Part shown: positions 44,602 through 54,170 of the stretch, piece by piece
Layout: every line of letters starts with the position of its first letter
How positions within the stretch are numbered: the first letter of the stretch is position 1
Assembly (NCBI GenBank): GCA_014237395.1
Contig: JABZFP010000015.1
Coordinates: forward strand, 99,960 to 163,959
Length of the DNA: 64,000 nucleotides
Reading direction: 5' to 3'
DNA from: Desulfobacteraceae bacterium
Lineage (GTDB): Bacteria; Desulfobacterota; Desulfobacteria; Desulfobacterales; UBA5852
Program-made: the position numbers and the translations under genes
Notes under the pieces: generated by a model
The model's input: the letters and a program-made list of their open reading frames with translations, nothing else
Databases searched by the model: none
What the model was told of the DNA's origin: nothing

Positions 44602-44745
44602 ATCCGCCGGGGCCTTTTTCCTGCCGGGTGCTCCCCCTCGCCGGCGATCCATAAAAATCCGTCAACACATCCTGGATTTCTGGCTAAACCCTCGCCCTCA
44701 ATACCTATAATCCTTGATATCACAAGAAGTTGAGCCGCTTTTCCC

Positions 44746-44774
44746 TTGACTTGCCTACGCGGGTAACCTAATTA
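44746..44774 (+). promoter_or_regulatory. Promoter of hflKC
   Basis: TTGACT (44746-44751), 17-base spacer and TAATTA (44769-44774). It lies ~130 bases before hflK in the divergent region 44511-44902, which holds this and the opposite promoter and no coding sequence. Confidence 0.7.
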
Positions 44775-44902
44775 AAAAGGTACCATTCGAACCTCGCCGA
44801 ATGCCAAAAAAACAACACTTAGGATTGCGATGGCCATCTCCGGCCTTATGATAATGATAATATGCACAAGCTCGTAACATACACCCTAACAGGAATAAAA
44901 AA

Positions 44903-45955
44903 ATGACTTGGGACTGGGAAAAGCTGAAAGACCAACAACAGGGACGCCGTCCCGCACCACCTCAGGTCGACGAGGTGTTGAAAACCATTAAAAACATTAA
45001 AATCCCCGGCGGGCCGATCGTCTTCCTCTTGCTGCTGGTTGTGCTGGGGATCTACTCCTCCGTCTATGTGGTCGACACGGATGAGGTCGGCGTCGTGCAG
45101 CGGTTTGGCAAATATGCCAAAACCACCCAGCCGGGCCTCAATTTTAAACTTCCCTTCGGGATCGAAACTGCACGCCTTGTGCAGGTTCGACGCATCCTCA
45201 AGGAAGAGTTCGGCTTTAGTTCCGAACGCATGGGGGGGCAGGGCCGGACGATTGCGGTCAGTGAAAACAACAGCGAATCGCTCATGTTGACCGGGGATCT
45301 GAACGTGGCGGTGGTTCCCTGGATCGTCCAGTATCGTGTCAAGGACCCCTACGACTACCTGTTCAAGGTGCAAAATGTCACTCAATTGTTACGGGATATG
45401 TCGGAATCCGCCATGCGGCTTGTGGTGGGCGATCGCAGTATCAACGAAGTCATCTCCAAGCGCGAGGAAATTGCGGTCGAGGCCAAGGAAGTGCTCCAGG
45501 GCGAACTCGACAATGCCCAGGCCGGCATCACCATCGTCACCATCGAGATGAAGCGGACCAATGTTCCCGGCCCGGTGCAGCCCTCGTTCAACGAGGTCAA
45601 CCAGGCCACCCAGGAGAAAGAGCAAACCATTTACCAGGCCAGGGAAGAATACAACAAAGCCATTCCCTCGGCCCGTGGTGAAGCCGAACGGGTCATCAGG
45701 GCCGCCGAAGGTTACGCTCTGGACCGCGTCAACCGCGCGCAAGGTGATGCGGCCCGTTTTTCCGCTATTTATAAGGAGTATGCCAAGGCCAAGGACGTTA
45801 CCCTAAGGCGGCTCTACCTTGAAACGCTAAAGGAGCTCCTCCCCCGTCTTGGGCCCAAATACATCGTGGACGACAATCAGCGCAATGTCCTGCCATTACT
45901 CAATTTAAACCAAAGTGCGATGAAACAGCGAATAGGTGCCGGCAATGAGCAATAA
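44903..45955 (+). CDS. hflK: FtsH-protease modulator HflK (stomatin/SPFH family)
   Basis: 350 residues. Short cytoplasmic N-terminus rich in Gln/Pro, one membrane helix (about 34-55), then the SPFH domain (about 60-240) with DEVGVVQRFGKYAKTTQPGLNFKLPF. A coiled coil follows (about 230-290, QATQEKEQTIYQAREEYNK). It forms large cages with HflC around FtsH and blocks or selects membrane substrates. AGGA is before the ATG. Confidence 0.96.
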   Translation: MTWDWEKLKDQQQGRRPAPPQVDEVLKTIKNIKIPGGPIVFLLLLVVLGIYSSVYVVDTDEVGVVQRFGKYAKTTQPGLNFKLPFGIETARLVQVRRILKEEFGFSSERMGGQGRTIAVSENNSESLMLTGDLNVAVVPWIVQYRVKDPYDYLFKVQNVTQLLRDMSESAMRLVVGDRSINEVISKREEIAVEAKEVLQGELDNAQAGITIVTIEMKRTNVPGPVQPSFNEVNQATQEKEQTIYQAREEYNKAIPSARGEAERVIRAAEGYALDRVNRAQGDAARFSAIYKEYAKAKDVTLRRLYLETLKELLPRLGPKYIVDDNQRNVLPLLNLNQSAMKQRIGAGNEQ

Positions 45956-46901
45956 ACTAACATATGTCCTTCTGGCGGTCTTCATCGCTGCGGCTGTGGT
46001 TTATACTTCCGCATTTGTGGTGGATGAAACGGAGCAGGTCGTGGTCACGCGGTTTGGAAAAATTGTCAGGGAACCCCTGACCGATCCCGGTCTCAATTTT
46101 AAGCTGCCGTTCTTCGACAAGGTCAATAAATTCCCAAAAAACCTGCTTTTCTGGGATGGTGATCCCGGCCAGATTCCGACCCTTGAAAAAACCTATATCT
46201 GGGTGGATGCCTTCGCGCGCTGGCGCATTATAGACCCCATCAAGTTCAAGCAGACTGTCGATACGGTTTTCAGCGCCCAAAGCCGCCTGGACGAAATCAT
46301 CGATCCGGCCGTCCGGAATGCTGTCACGAGCTACCGTTTGATCGAAACCGTGCGCCGCAGTAATCGGGTGTTGGATACGTTTGAAGTTGGTATCGAGAAA
46401 GACGACGCCGCTGATGAGCGGATACGGTATGTCATCACAGCCGGCCGGGAAAAAATCATGCTGGGCATCCTGAAGCAGGCCCAGCCTAAATTGGACAAAT
46501 TCGGCATCGAGCTGGTCGACGTCAAAATCAAACGCATCAACTACGTGGATCAGGTTCGAAATTCCGTCTACAATCGCATGATCGCTGAACGGAAGCAAAT
46601 TGCTGAGAAATTTCGTTCGGAAGGTGTCGGTGAAGCCCGCAAAATTAGGGGTAACAAGGAAAGGGACCTGAAGCAGATTGAATCAGAAGCCTACCGCACT
46701 GCTGAAGAAGTCAAAGGCAAGGCGGATGGCCAAGCCGCGGATATCTATGCCCGCGCATTCGGGGTCGATCCCGAATTCTACTCCTTCCTCAAAACAATGG
46801 AAGTCTACCGGGAAACGCTTAGCGGCGACAGTACGCTGGTACTTTCAACCGACTCCGATTTTCTGGGCTACCTGAAAGGCCTCCCCGATTCTATCGAATA
46901 A
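45945..46901 (+). CDS. hflC: FtsH-protease modulator HflC (stomatin/SPFH family)
   Basis: 318 residues from ATG at 45945, which overlaps hflK by 11 bases. One N-terminal membrane helix (about 6-26), SPFH domain with DETEQVVVTRFGKIVREPLTDPGLNFKLP, then the HflC-typical RSNRVLDTFEVGIEKDD and the C-terminal coiled region with RKIRGNKERDLKQIESEAYR. Partner of HflK. Confidence 0.96.
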   Translation: MSNKLTYVLLAVFIAAAVVYTSAFVVDETEQVVVTRFGKIVREPLTDPGLNFKLPFFDKVNKFPKNLLFWDGDPGQIPTLEKTYIWVDAFARWRIIDPIKFKQTVDTVFSAQSRLDEIIDPAVRNAVTSYRLIETVRRSNRVLDTFEVGIEKDDAADERIRYVITAGREKIMLGILKQAQPKLDKFGIELVDVKIKRINYVDQVRNSVYNRMIAERKQIAEKFRSEGVGEARKIRGNKERDLKQIESEAYRTAEEVKGKADGQAADIYARAFGVDPEFYSFLKTMEVYRETLSGDSTLVLSTDSDFLGYLKGLPDSIE

Positions 46902-46910
46902 ATGCAAACG

Positions 46911-46947
46911 GAGAAAGCACCTGGGAATCCTTACCAGGTGCTTTCTC
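46911..46947 (+). terminator. Long stem-loop after hflKC
   Basis: Perfect 14-base stem GAGAAAGCACCTGG / CCAGGTGCTTTCTC with a 9-base loop, starting 10 bases after the hflC stop. The base of the stem is followed by no clear T run, so it is a terminator of moderate type or a 3'-end protection hairpin. It stands 26 bases before the convergent bS22 gene's end. Confidence 0.65.
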
Positions 46948-46972
46948 ACGGCAACAGAAATCAGATCGGGAG

Positions 46973-47071
46973 TTACCTACCCTTTCTTCTCTGATGGCGC
47001 GTCCGGGCCAGCAATTTTCTGTGTTTATGCTTTCTCATTTTCTTACGGCGTTTTTTAATGACGCTGCCCAA
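46973..47071 (-). CDS. bS22-like small ribosomal protein (AURKAIP1/COX24-type, 32 residues, TTG start)
   Basis: Very short gene. Minus strand from TTG at 47071: residues 1-20 read MGSVIKKRRKKMRKHKHRKL, and the end is HQRRKGR before TAA. The order GSVIKKRRK...KHRKLL...RR matches the family of tiny very basic small-subunit proteins called bS22 (also in mycobacteria) and the mitochondrial AURKAIP1/Cox24 domain. The Shine-Dalgarno GGGAGGTGATCC lies directly before the TTG, the strongest such site here, which decides the start. A promoter TGGACA-N18-TATAAA lies upstream. It is convergent with hflKC. Confidence 0.85.
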   Translation of the reverse strand: MGSVIKKRRKKMRKHKHRKLLARTRHQRRKGR

Positions 47072-47116
47072 AGGATCACCTCCCTGAATCAGGTTAACAT
47101 TTTAAATAAAATCGTT

Positions 47117-47146
47117 TTTATAGCACCCTTTGAAAAAAGGTGTCCA
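47117..47146 (-). promoter_or_regulatory. Promoter of the bS22-like gene
   Basis: Minus-strand TGGACA (47141-47146), 18-base spacer, TATAAA (47117-47122), ending about 46 bases before the TTG start. Confidence 0.65.
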
Positions 47147-47319
47147 GTGTTTTTTACATTAAACCTTCAATCCTATGCTTTAATATAAAATTAATATATT
47201 AATTCAGATAGTTATATTTTCATACGGTTGTTATTCGAGCCGGTATATGCTAATGTTACAGGACTTCGCGCGTTTAGCCTTTGCTTGATACCGCCTTTTT
47301 CCGATACTGAGCACTCGCA

Positions 47320-47862
47320 ATGATGACCATGCAATGTTTTCAATCCGATCAGATTGTGCTGATCAACGATGCCGTTGCCATGGCCGAAGAATTGGTCAGC
47401 AACCACTACAAGCTATCGGCGACCCAATGGCTGCGGCGCAAGTATGATGTCCGAACGGCGGCGGACCTCTCACCCGGTGAAATCATTACCGGTCCTTTTG
47501 CCCAGGTGATTCGTTATGAAGGCCGCAAGACAACTGTGGCACTGAATTCGGAAGCGTTCGACTTTTATAAAATCTGCCTGCAGGATCATGCCATTCTGGA
47601 AGCATTGGAGCGTTCGCCAGCACTTCGATTGTTTCCTTTCAGCCTCTACATCATTACCCACGAATTAATCCATATCGTCCGATTCACCAAATTCCTTCAG
47701 AGCTTCGTGGCCACCGATAGTGAAAGACTTCTGGAGGAAATACGGGTCCACGATAAAACCCACGAAATCCTCGAACCGGTTCGCGTCCCTGACATGACGG
47801 CCGTTTTCGATTTCTACGCCCGCTGGCGTGACGAATTCGACAGTCTCCGTGATCCGGCATGA
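47320..47862 (+). CDS. Uncharacterised protein with HELIH (zincin-like) motif
   Basis: 180 residues, no signal peptide. A central helix reads YIITHELIHIVRF (about 110-120): HELIH is the H-E-x-x-H signature of zinc peptidases. A downstream stretch LLEEIRVHDKTHEIL (about 138-152) could supply a third ligand. The N-terminal part is mixed alpha/beta with no known motif. I do not recognise the family, and the motif alone does not prove peptidase activity. Three ATGs lie at 47320, 47323 and 47329; the first was taken. Just upstream (47072-47319) is non-coding. Confidence 0.6.
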   Translation: MMTMQCFQSDQIVLINDAVAMAEELVSNHYKLSATQWLRRKYDVRTAADLSPGEIITGPFAQVIRYEGRKTTVALNSEAFDFYKICLQDHAILEALERSPALRLFPFSLYIITHELIHIVRFTKFLQSFVATDSERLLEEIRVHDKTHEILEPVRVPDMTAVFDFYARWRDEFDSLRDPA

Positions 47863-47988
47863 AAAATAACATGGATCACAACGCGATTCCCATCTGCGAG
47901 AAGCGGCACGGAACCAACCGAATTCCATGAAAAATTCCCCATCATAAAATTATGTCACGGATCGTATCCGAAATCCATCGCCTCCCCC

Positions 47989-48016
47989 TTGACAATAGCC
48001 TATTGCTGACTATTTT
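47989..48016 (+). promoter_or_regulatory. Promoter upstream of fmdB
   Basis: TTGACA (47989-47994), 16-base spacer and TATTTT (48011-48016), about 72 bases before the FmdB ATG. Confidence 0.6.
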
Positions 48017-48087
48017 TTACCAACTTTACGTGGCCAAGTCGCCCATCGAAGTCGATAAAGTTTCTAATTTTGTTGGAGGTTTTGAGA

Positions 48088-48369
48088 ATGCCCCTTTATG
48101 AATATGAGTGCACCCAATGCGGCCAGGTAGAGGAGGCGCTTCAGAAATTTTCCGATAAGCCCCTCAAAAAATGCCGGCAATGTTCAGGAAGCCTTCGCAA
48201 GTTGATTTCCAACAGTAGCTTTCATCTTAAAGGCACCGGATGGTACGTAACCGACTATGCCAAAAAGTCCGCGACCGACGCGACCTCAAAAGGTAAGAAC
48301 CAGCAATCCAAAGCACCAGACGCTAAACCCGCGCCCGAGAATTCAAAATCCGGCAGCTCTGCCGATTAG
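48088..48369 (+). CDS. FmdB-family zinc ribbon protein
   Basis: 93 residues. Starts [12 protein letters not shown], then CRQC, the C-x2-C...C-x2-C ribbon of FmdB/CxxC_CxxC_SSSS proteins. A conserved F/W stretch ([18 protein letters not shown]) follows, then a low-complexity Lys/Ser/Asn tail. Regulatory role is suggested for the family. The ATG at 48088 has GGAGG eight bases before it; a TTG 18 bases upstream is not needed. Confidence 0.88.
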   Translation: MPLYEYECTQCGQVEEALQKFSDKPLKKCRQCSGSLRKLISNSSFHLKGTGWYVTDYAKKSATDATSKGKNQQSKAPDAKPAPENSKSGSSAD

Positions 48370-48616
48370 ATGACACCCATATTTTGCATCTTCCGCCATG
48401 GTAACACGGACAATATGATTCGGTGCGTTCGACATCCCGGATGGCTGGGCTGGAAATAGAAGCGTAGATTTGTTTCAAATGTTCAAACCGACTAAAACGA
48501 TCGAAACGACCCCCTTTCAGGCCGAACCTGCCCGAAAGCGTCACCATCAGGCATATTTGGCTACAGGCTGTTAGGTTCATTTAATCTTTACCGAATTAAA
48601 AGGAGACAGGTAAGAA

Positions 48617-48904
48617 ATGAAGATCAGACCATTAAACGACCGAGTTCTAGTACAGCGCATGGAAGAAGAAACCAAGACGAAAGGCGGCATCATCATCCCG
48701 GACACGGCCAAGGAAAAACCGGCCGAGGGTAAAATCATTGCCGCCGGCAACGGCCGTTTGGGTGATGACGGAAAACGTATTCCGCTCGAGATCAAAAAGG
48801 GCGACCGCGTGCTTTTCAGCAAATACGGCGGTACCGAAGTCAAGGTAGACGGCGAAGAATACCTGATTATGCGGGAAGACGACATTCTTGGAATCATTGA
48901 ATAA
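48617..48904 (+). CDS. groES: Co-chaperonin GroES
   Basis: 95 residues. Starts [18 protein letters not shown], then the mobile loop [35 protein letters not shown] and DDILGIIE at the end. Seven-subunit lid of GroEL. AAGGAG precedes it by ten bases. No CIRCE operator (TTAGCACTC-N9-GAGTGCTAA) was found in the 247 bases upstream. Confidence 0.98.
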   Translation: MKIRPLNDRVLVQRMEEETKTKGGIIIPDTAKEKPAEGKIIAAGNGRLGDDGKRIPLEIKKGDRVLFSKYGGTEVKVDGEEYLIMREDDILGIIE

Positions 48905-48927
48905 TTATTGAAAGATACGGAGGTTAG

Positions 48928-50598
<1,671 letters not shown>

Positions 50599-50633
50599 CC
50601 CAAAACCGCCATCGCTCAACCGGTAGACCAATC

Positions 50634-50665
50634 AAACCCCCTGTCTATTGTGACAGGGGGTTTTT
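50634..50665 (+). terminator. Rho-independent terminator after groEL
   Basis: Stem AAACCCCCTGTC / GACAGGGGGTTT (50634-50645 and 50652-50663) followed by five T bases. Confidence 0.92.
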
Positions 50666-50688
50666 GCGTTGGAACTCCGCCAGATCAC

Positions 50689-50717
50689 TTGACAATTCAT
50701 AGGCTGGACGATAATGA
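50689..50717 (+). promoter_or_regulatory. Promoter of the LysM protein gene
   Basis: TTGACA (50689-50694), 17-base spacer, TAATGA (50712-50717), about 77 bases before the ATG. Confidence 0.7.
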
Positions 50718-50794
50718 TAGAGAGTAGATAGAATCCTTATTTTAATAAAGAAACCGACTTTTTAACTCAACTCATTAACGAATCGGAGCGATCA

Positions 50795-51814
50795 ATGAAA
50801 ACAACCTCCCCACTCCGAATCATCCTGGGGGCATTCATCATGGCGACGTTGGCATTGATTCTGCCCGCAGCTGCCTATTCCGAAAACACGATAGAAGACC
50901 ATATTATTGAAACTGAAACCGGCATCTACTACATTGTTCAGCCTGGCGACACCCTGTGGGACCTTTCCCAGAAGTTTTCCGACTCGGCCTGGCTTTGGCC
51001 TGATATGTGGAATGAAAACCAACAAATCACCAACCCCCACCTTATCTATCCGGGTGATCGCATCAAACTCTACCGCCGGGCAGATGTCAATCGGGTTCAA
51101 ACGGGCGTGACAAAACCTATGCCAGCCGGAAAAACGTATACTTATCATGATATCGATGCGGTTGGCTTCATCCGAAAAAAAGCGCTCGAACCCGACGGCA
51201 CTATCATTGGTGTCAAACGCTCGAAGAACATCGTCAGTGATTACGATGAGGTGTATATAACACCACTGTCCGGGCGGACCTTTACCGTGGGTGAAAAATA
51301 CACCGTCTACCGCACACTAAACGAAATTGCCGACAACGAATCGAATGCCTATATCGGCATTCAGCATTATCTACTTGGCGTCGTCGAAATAATGCAGGTT
51401 ACACCGGATGTGGCCATCGGCCATATCAAAAAATCTTTCCGGGCAATGGCCGTCAATGACAAGGTCACCCCATACCTCGAGCGGCCGGCCATCATTGAGA
51501 TCAAAGAAAGTGTACCGGGCCTCATGGGCAAACTGATTTCCACTGAAGATCATCATAACTTGATCGCCGAGTATCGAACGGCTTTCATTGACAAAGGCGA
51601 AATCGATGGGATCGAGATTGGACAATACTACACAATTTTTAACAAGATAGAGGATCGTGTTGTCAGCAGTGGTAAGGAAAAGACGATCACCATCCCGCCC
51701 CAGAAAATGGGGTCGATCCTCGTACTGCACACCGAGGAGAATACCGCTACGGCTCTCATCCTCCAGTCAGAACCGGGGATTGAGGACTGGGCACCGATGG
51801 GCACACCTTTTTAA
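50795..51814 (+). CDS. LysM-domain envelope protein
   Basis: 339 residues. A signal peptide (about 1-28, cut after AAAYS). A single LysM domain (about 44-92) reads YYIVQPGDTLWDLSQKFSDS and NPHLIYPGDRIKLY, a peptidoglycan-binding module. The rest (about 100-339) has beta-rich sequence not recognised, with repeats such as GQYYTIFNKIED and LVLHTEENTATALIL. Probably a periplasmic or outer-membrane-linked cell-wall protein. It lies alone with its own promoter and terminator. Confidence 0.85.
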   Translation: MKTTSPLRIILGAFIMATLALILPAAAYSENTIEDHIIETETGIYYIVQPGDTLWDLSQKFSDSAWLWPDMWNENQQITNPHLIYPGDRIKLYRRADVNRVQTGVTKPMPAGKTYTYHDIDAVGFIRKKALEPDGTIIGVKRSKNIVSDYDEVYITPLSGRTFTVGEKYTVYRTLNEIADNESNAYIGIQHYLLGVVEIMQVTPDVAIGHIKKSFRAMAVNDKVTPYLERPAIIEIKESVPGLMGKLISTEDHHNLIAEYRTAFIDKGEIDGIEIGQYYTIFNKIEDRVVSSGKEKTITIPPQKMGSILVLHTEENTATALILQSEPGIEDWAPMGTPF

Positions 51815-51852
51815 AACAGCCCAAAAAACCTGTCTGGCAATCGAAAACCATT

Positions 51853-51884
51853 AAAAGAGGGCCTTCATTAGAGGCCCTTTTTTT
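51853..51884. terminator. Terminator after the LysM gene
   Basis: Stem GGGCCT / AGGCCC (51859-51864 and 51872-51877) with loop TCATTAG, followed by seven T on the plus strand. A-rich sequence on the other side may allow use by the convergent pilB transcript as well. Confidence 0.85.
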
Positions 51885-51903
51885 ATTCGTTTGAATCGGT
51901 CTT

Positions 51904-53733
51904 CTAAACAACAATTTTGCGGGCACTGGTAACCCGAAGCACCTCTTCGTAGGACGTCACCCCATCGAGCATTTTTTGAATGGCGTTTTCCCTCAGGGTC
52001 ACCATCCCCTCCTCTTTGGCCCGAATCCTGATATTCTCGATGTTGGTCTTAGCCGTGGTCATTTTCCGAATCGCCTCTGAGTAGGGCATCACTTCAAACG
52101 CAGCGGATCGGCCACGGTAACCGGTTTGACGGCAACGATTACAGCCACGCCCCCGATAAAGTTTAACAGCGCCCTTCAACCCGGCATCAATCCCCGCCAT
52201 CCGAAGTTCACTAGCACCCATCGTAAAAGATTCTTTGCAATACTCACAAATGACACGCAGCAGCCGCTGGGCAATCACCCCGATCAGGGTTGCTTGAATA
52301 AGAAACGACGGCACACCGAGATCCAACAGGCGGGTGATACTGCTGGGCGCATCGTTGGTGTGCAGGGTCGACAGCACCAAATGGCCGGTCAATGCGGACT
52401 GTACGGCATTCTCAGCTGTTTCGAGGTCCCGCATTTCACCGATCATGATAATATCCGGATCCTGACGTAAAATCGTTTTCAGAATGGATCCGAAGGTTAC
52501 CCCAATTGCCGACTGGACACCGATCTGGTTAAAATCCTCATGAATCATTTCGATCGGATCCTCCACCGTCACAATATTGTTTTCCGGCGTGGAAACTTTG
52601 CGCAGAGCAGAATAAAGTGTTGTGGACTTACCACTACCGGTAGGACCGGTCACGAGGATAATCCCATGGGGCATCCGGATAAATTGGTCAAATTTGCGAA
52701 AATCTTCAGCCATGAACCCTAACCCATCCAGATCTTGAATGAGGATATCCGGATCCATAACGCGCATCACCATTTTTTCGCCAAAAGCGACGGGAACGGA
52801 AGAAATTCGTATTTCGACTTCCATGCCCCCCTTGTCCATTTTAATCCGGCCGTCCTGGGGGCGGCGCTTCTCGGCCATGTTCATGCGGGAGAGCGCCTTG
52901 ATTCGTGACACGATGGCGTTATGGACTTTTTTGGGGAGACGGTAAACCGTGTGAAGCACCCCGTCAATCCGCATCCGAACCATGACGACCTCACGCTTAG
53001 GTTCGATATGAATATCCGAGGCCCTCTGATCAAACGCATAAATAAACAAGTGGTTAACCGCATTGACAATATGCTGGTCGTTGGAGGGCAAATCATCGCC
53101 GGTTTTCAGTCGTACGTATTGCTCAAGATTGCCGATGTCGATGGCTGAAGATGAAAACAGATCCTCTGCCGCTGCAATGGATCGTTTGAACCCGAAAAAT
53201 TCATCAATCAGCTTGATGATATCCGTTTTGGAACTCACTGTCGTGGCAACCCGCATATTGGTCACACGGGCAACATCATCCAGAACCTCCATATTAAACG
53301 GATTGGGTGTTGCCACCGTTAGCATGCCGTTGTCGACCCTGATGGGCAGCACAAGATGCTTCATGGCAAAATTACGCGGGATCGTGGTGGTTACGACGTT
53401 GAGATCCAGTTTAAGGGGGTCGATCTTCTGGTAGGGGAGGTCCCACTCCTTGGCAAGGACCTTAAAAATGTCATCCTCTTCTAAACCACCAGGACGCCCA
53501 TCAGCACGGGGTGGTTTCAGACGGGCAACGACATCCACGAAAGTTACCGGGTTACTGATTTTAAGCCCGAAAGAAGCATTACGTTTGCGGTTTTCCCGCT
53601 CTATCTCATCTGTGACCTTTTCCCGTCGTACCAGTATTTGTTTGGCCTGGTCCGTGGTCAACAGTTTGTGTTTGATCAAGGCACGACAGACATCTTTCGG
53701 GGCAAATGGTTCGTTAAGATCGGTGGGTGGCAT
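51904..53733 (-). CDS. pilB: Type IV pilus/type II secretion assembly ATPase PilB/GspE
   Basis: 609 residues. An N-terminal MshEN/GspE-N-type region (about 1-220) is followed by the ATPase domain: Walker A TGPTGSGKST, Asp box TVEDPIE, Walker B IIMIGEMRDLETA and His box TLHTNDA. Four cysteines (CEYC...CNRC) form the C-terminal zinc site found in PilB/GspE. It drives pilus extension. The pilY1-like gene group downstream and the pilin-type context suggest pilus rather than secretion. GGAG lies about 14 bases before the ATG. Confidence 0.93.
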   Translation of the reverse strand: MPPTDLNEPFAPKDVCRALIKHKLLTTDQAKQILVRREKVTDEIERENRKRNASFGLKISNPVTFVDVVARLKPPRADGRPGGLEEDDIFKVLAKEWDLPYQKIDPLKLDLNVVTTTIPRNFAMKHLVLPIRVDNGMLTVATPNPFNMEVLDDVARVTNMRVATTVSSKTDIIKLIDEFFGFKRSIAAAEDLFSSSAIDIGNLEQYVRLKTGDDLPSNDQHIVNAVNHLFIYAFDQRASDIHIEPKREVVMVRMRIDGVLHTVYRLPKKVHNAIVSRIKALSRMNMAEKRRPQDGRIKMDKGGMEVEIRISSVPVAFGEKMVMRVMDPDILIQDLDGLGFMAEDFRKFDQFIRMPHGIILVTGPTGSGKSTTLYSALRKVSTPENNIVTVEDPIEMIHEDFNQIGVQSAIGVTFGSILKTILRQDPDIIMIGEMRDLETAENAVQSALTGHLVLSTLHTNDAPSSITRLLDLGVPSFLIQATLIGVIAQRLLRVICEYCKESFTMGASELRMAGIDAGLKGAVKLYRGRGCNRCRQTGYRGRSAAFEVMPYSEAIRKMTTAKTNIENIRIRAKEEGMVTLRENAIQKMLDGVTSYEEVLRVTSARKIVV

Positions 53734-54170
53734 TAATCATCAATTCTCCAAAGGGTCATCGACATGCCTATTGAGGATAGCACATCAATAAATCAATACA
53801 TACACTTACCGTTCATGAAACTATGAAAGCCAATGGTGAGTCCCCAAAAAACTTTCCCCTCTGCATATGTAAGTCTCGGCATATACGAATTGAGAACGAT
53901 AGCAGAATTAACATGTCAGCGCTTAGGGTAATTCTAACCCGGTTGATGAAATGCTAATCCAACTGATCGGCGAATGCAATGTTACAGATGAGAAAAAACG
54001 CGCTAATACTGTATTATCGTTTTTCAATCGGGTTGGATCGCAGCTTGCGATAATTTGGCGGGGAAAGGCCTTATCGACAGGAGCGAACCGCTTCAATTCA
54101 AAGCGGTTTGTGTAGCAGTGGGGTCTCTTGGTTCAGATCATTCACGATTACGACGGTGGAAATAATATGA
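53734..54170. other. 437-base intergenic region between pilB and the orphan 743-residue gene
   Basis: No supported gene. It contains an inverted repeat AACCGCTT-caattc-AAAGCGGTT near 54090-54110 that could end the orphan gene's transcript, and A/T-rich stretches near 53780-53880 where the pilB promoter should lie; no good sigma-70 or sigma-54 site was found. Confidence 0.6.

Noticed and set aside
48370..48616. CIRCE/HrcA operator before groES
   Set aside because: No TTAGCACTC-N9-GAGTGCTAA or close variant is present; control may be by another factor.
53943..54115. Short plus-strand reading frame of about 53 codons in the pilB-orphan gap
   Set aside because: No ribosome site, no conserved pattern and no membrane or signal segment.
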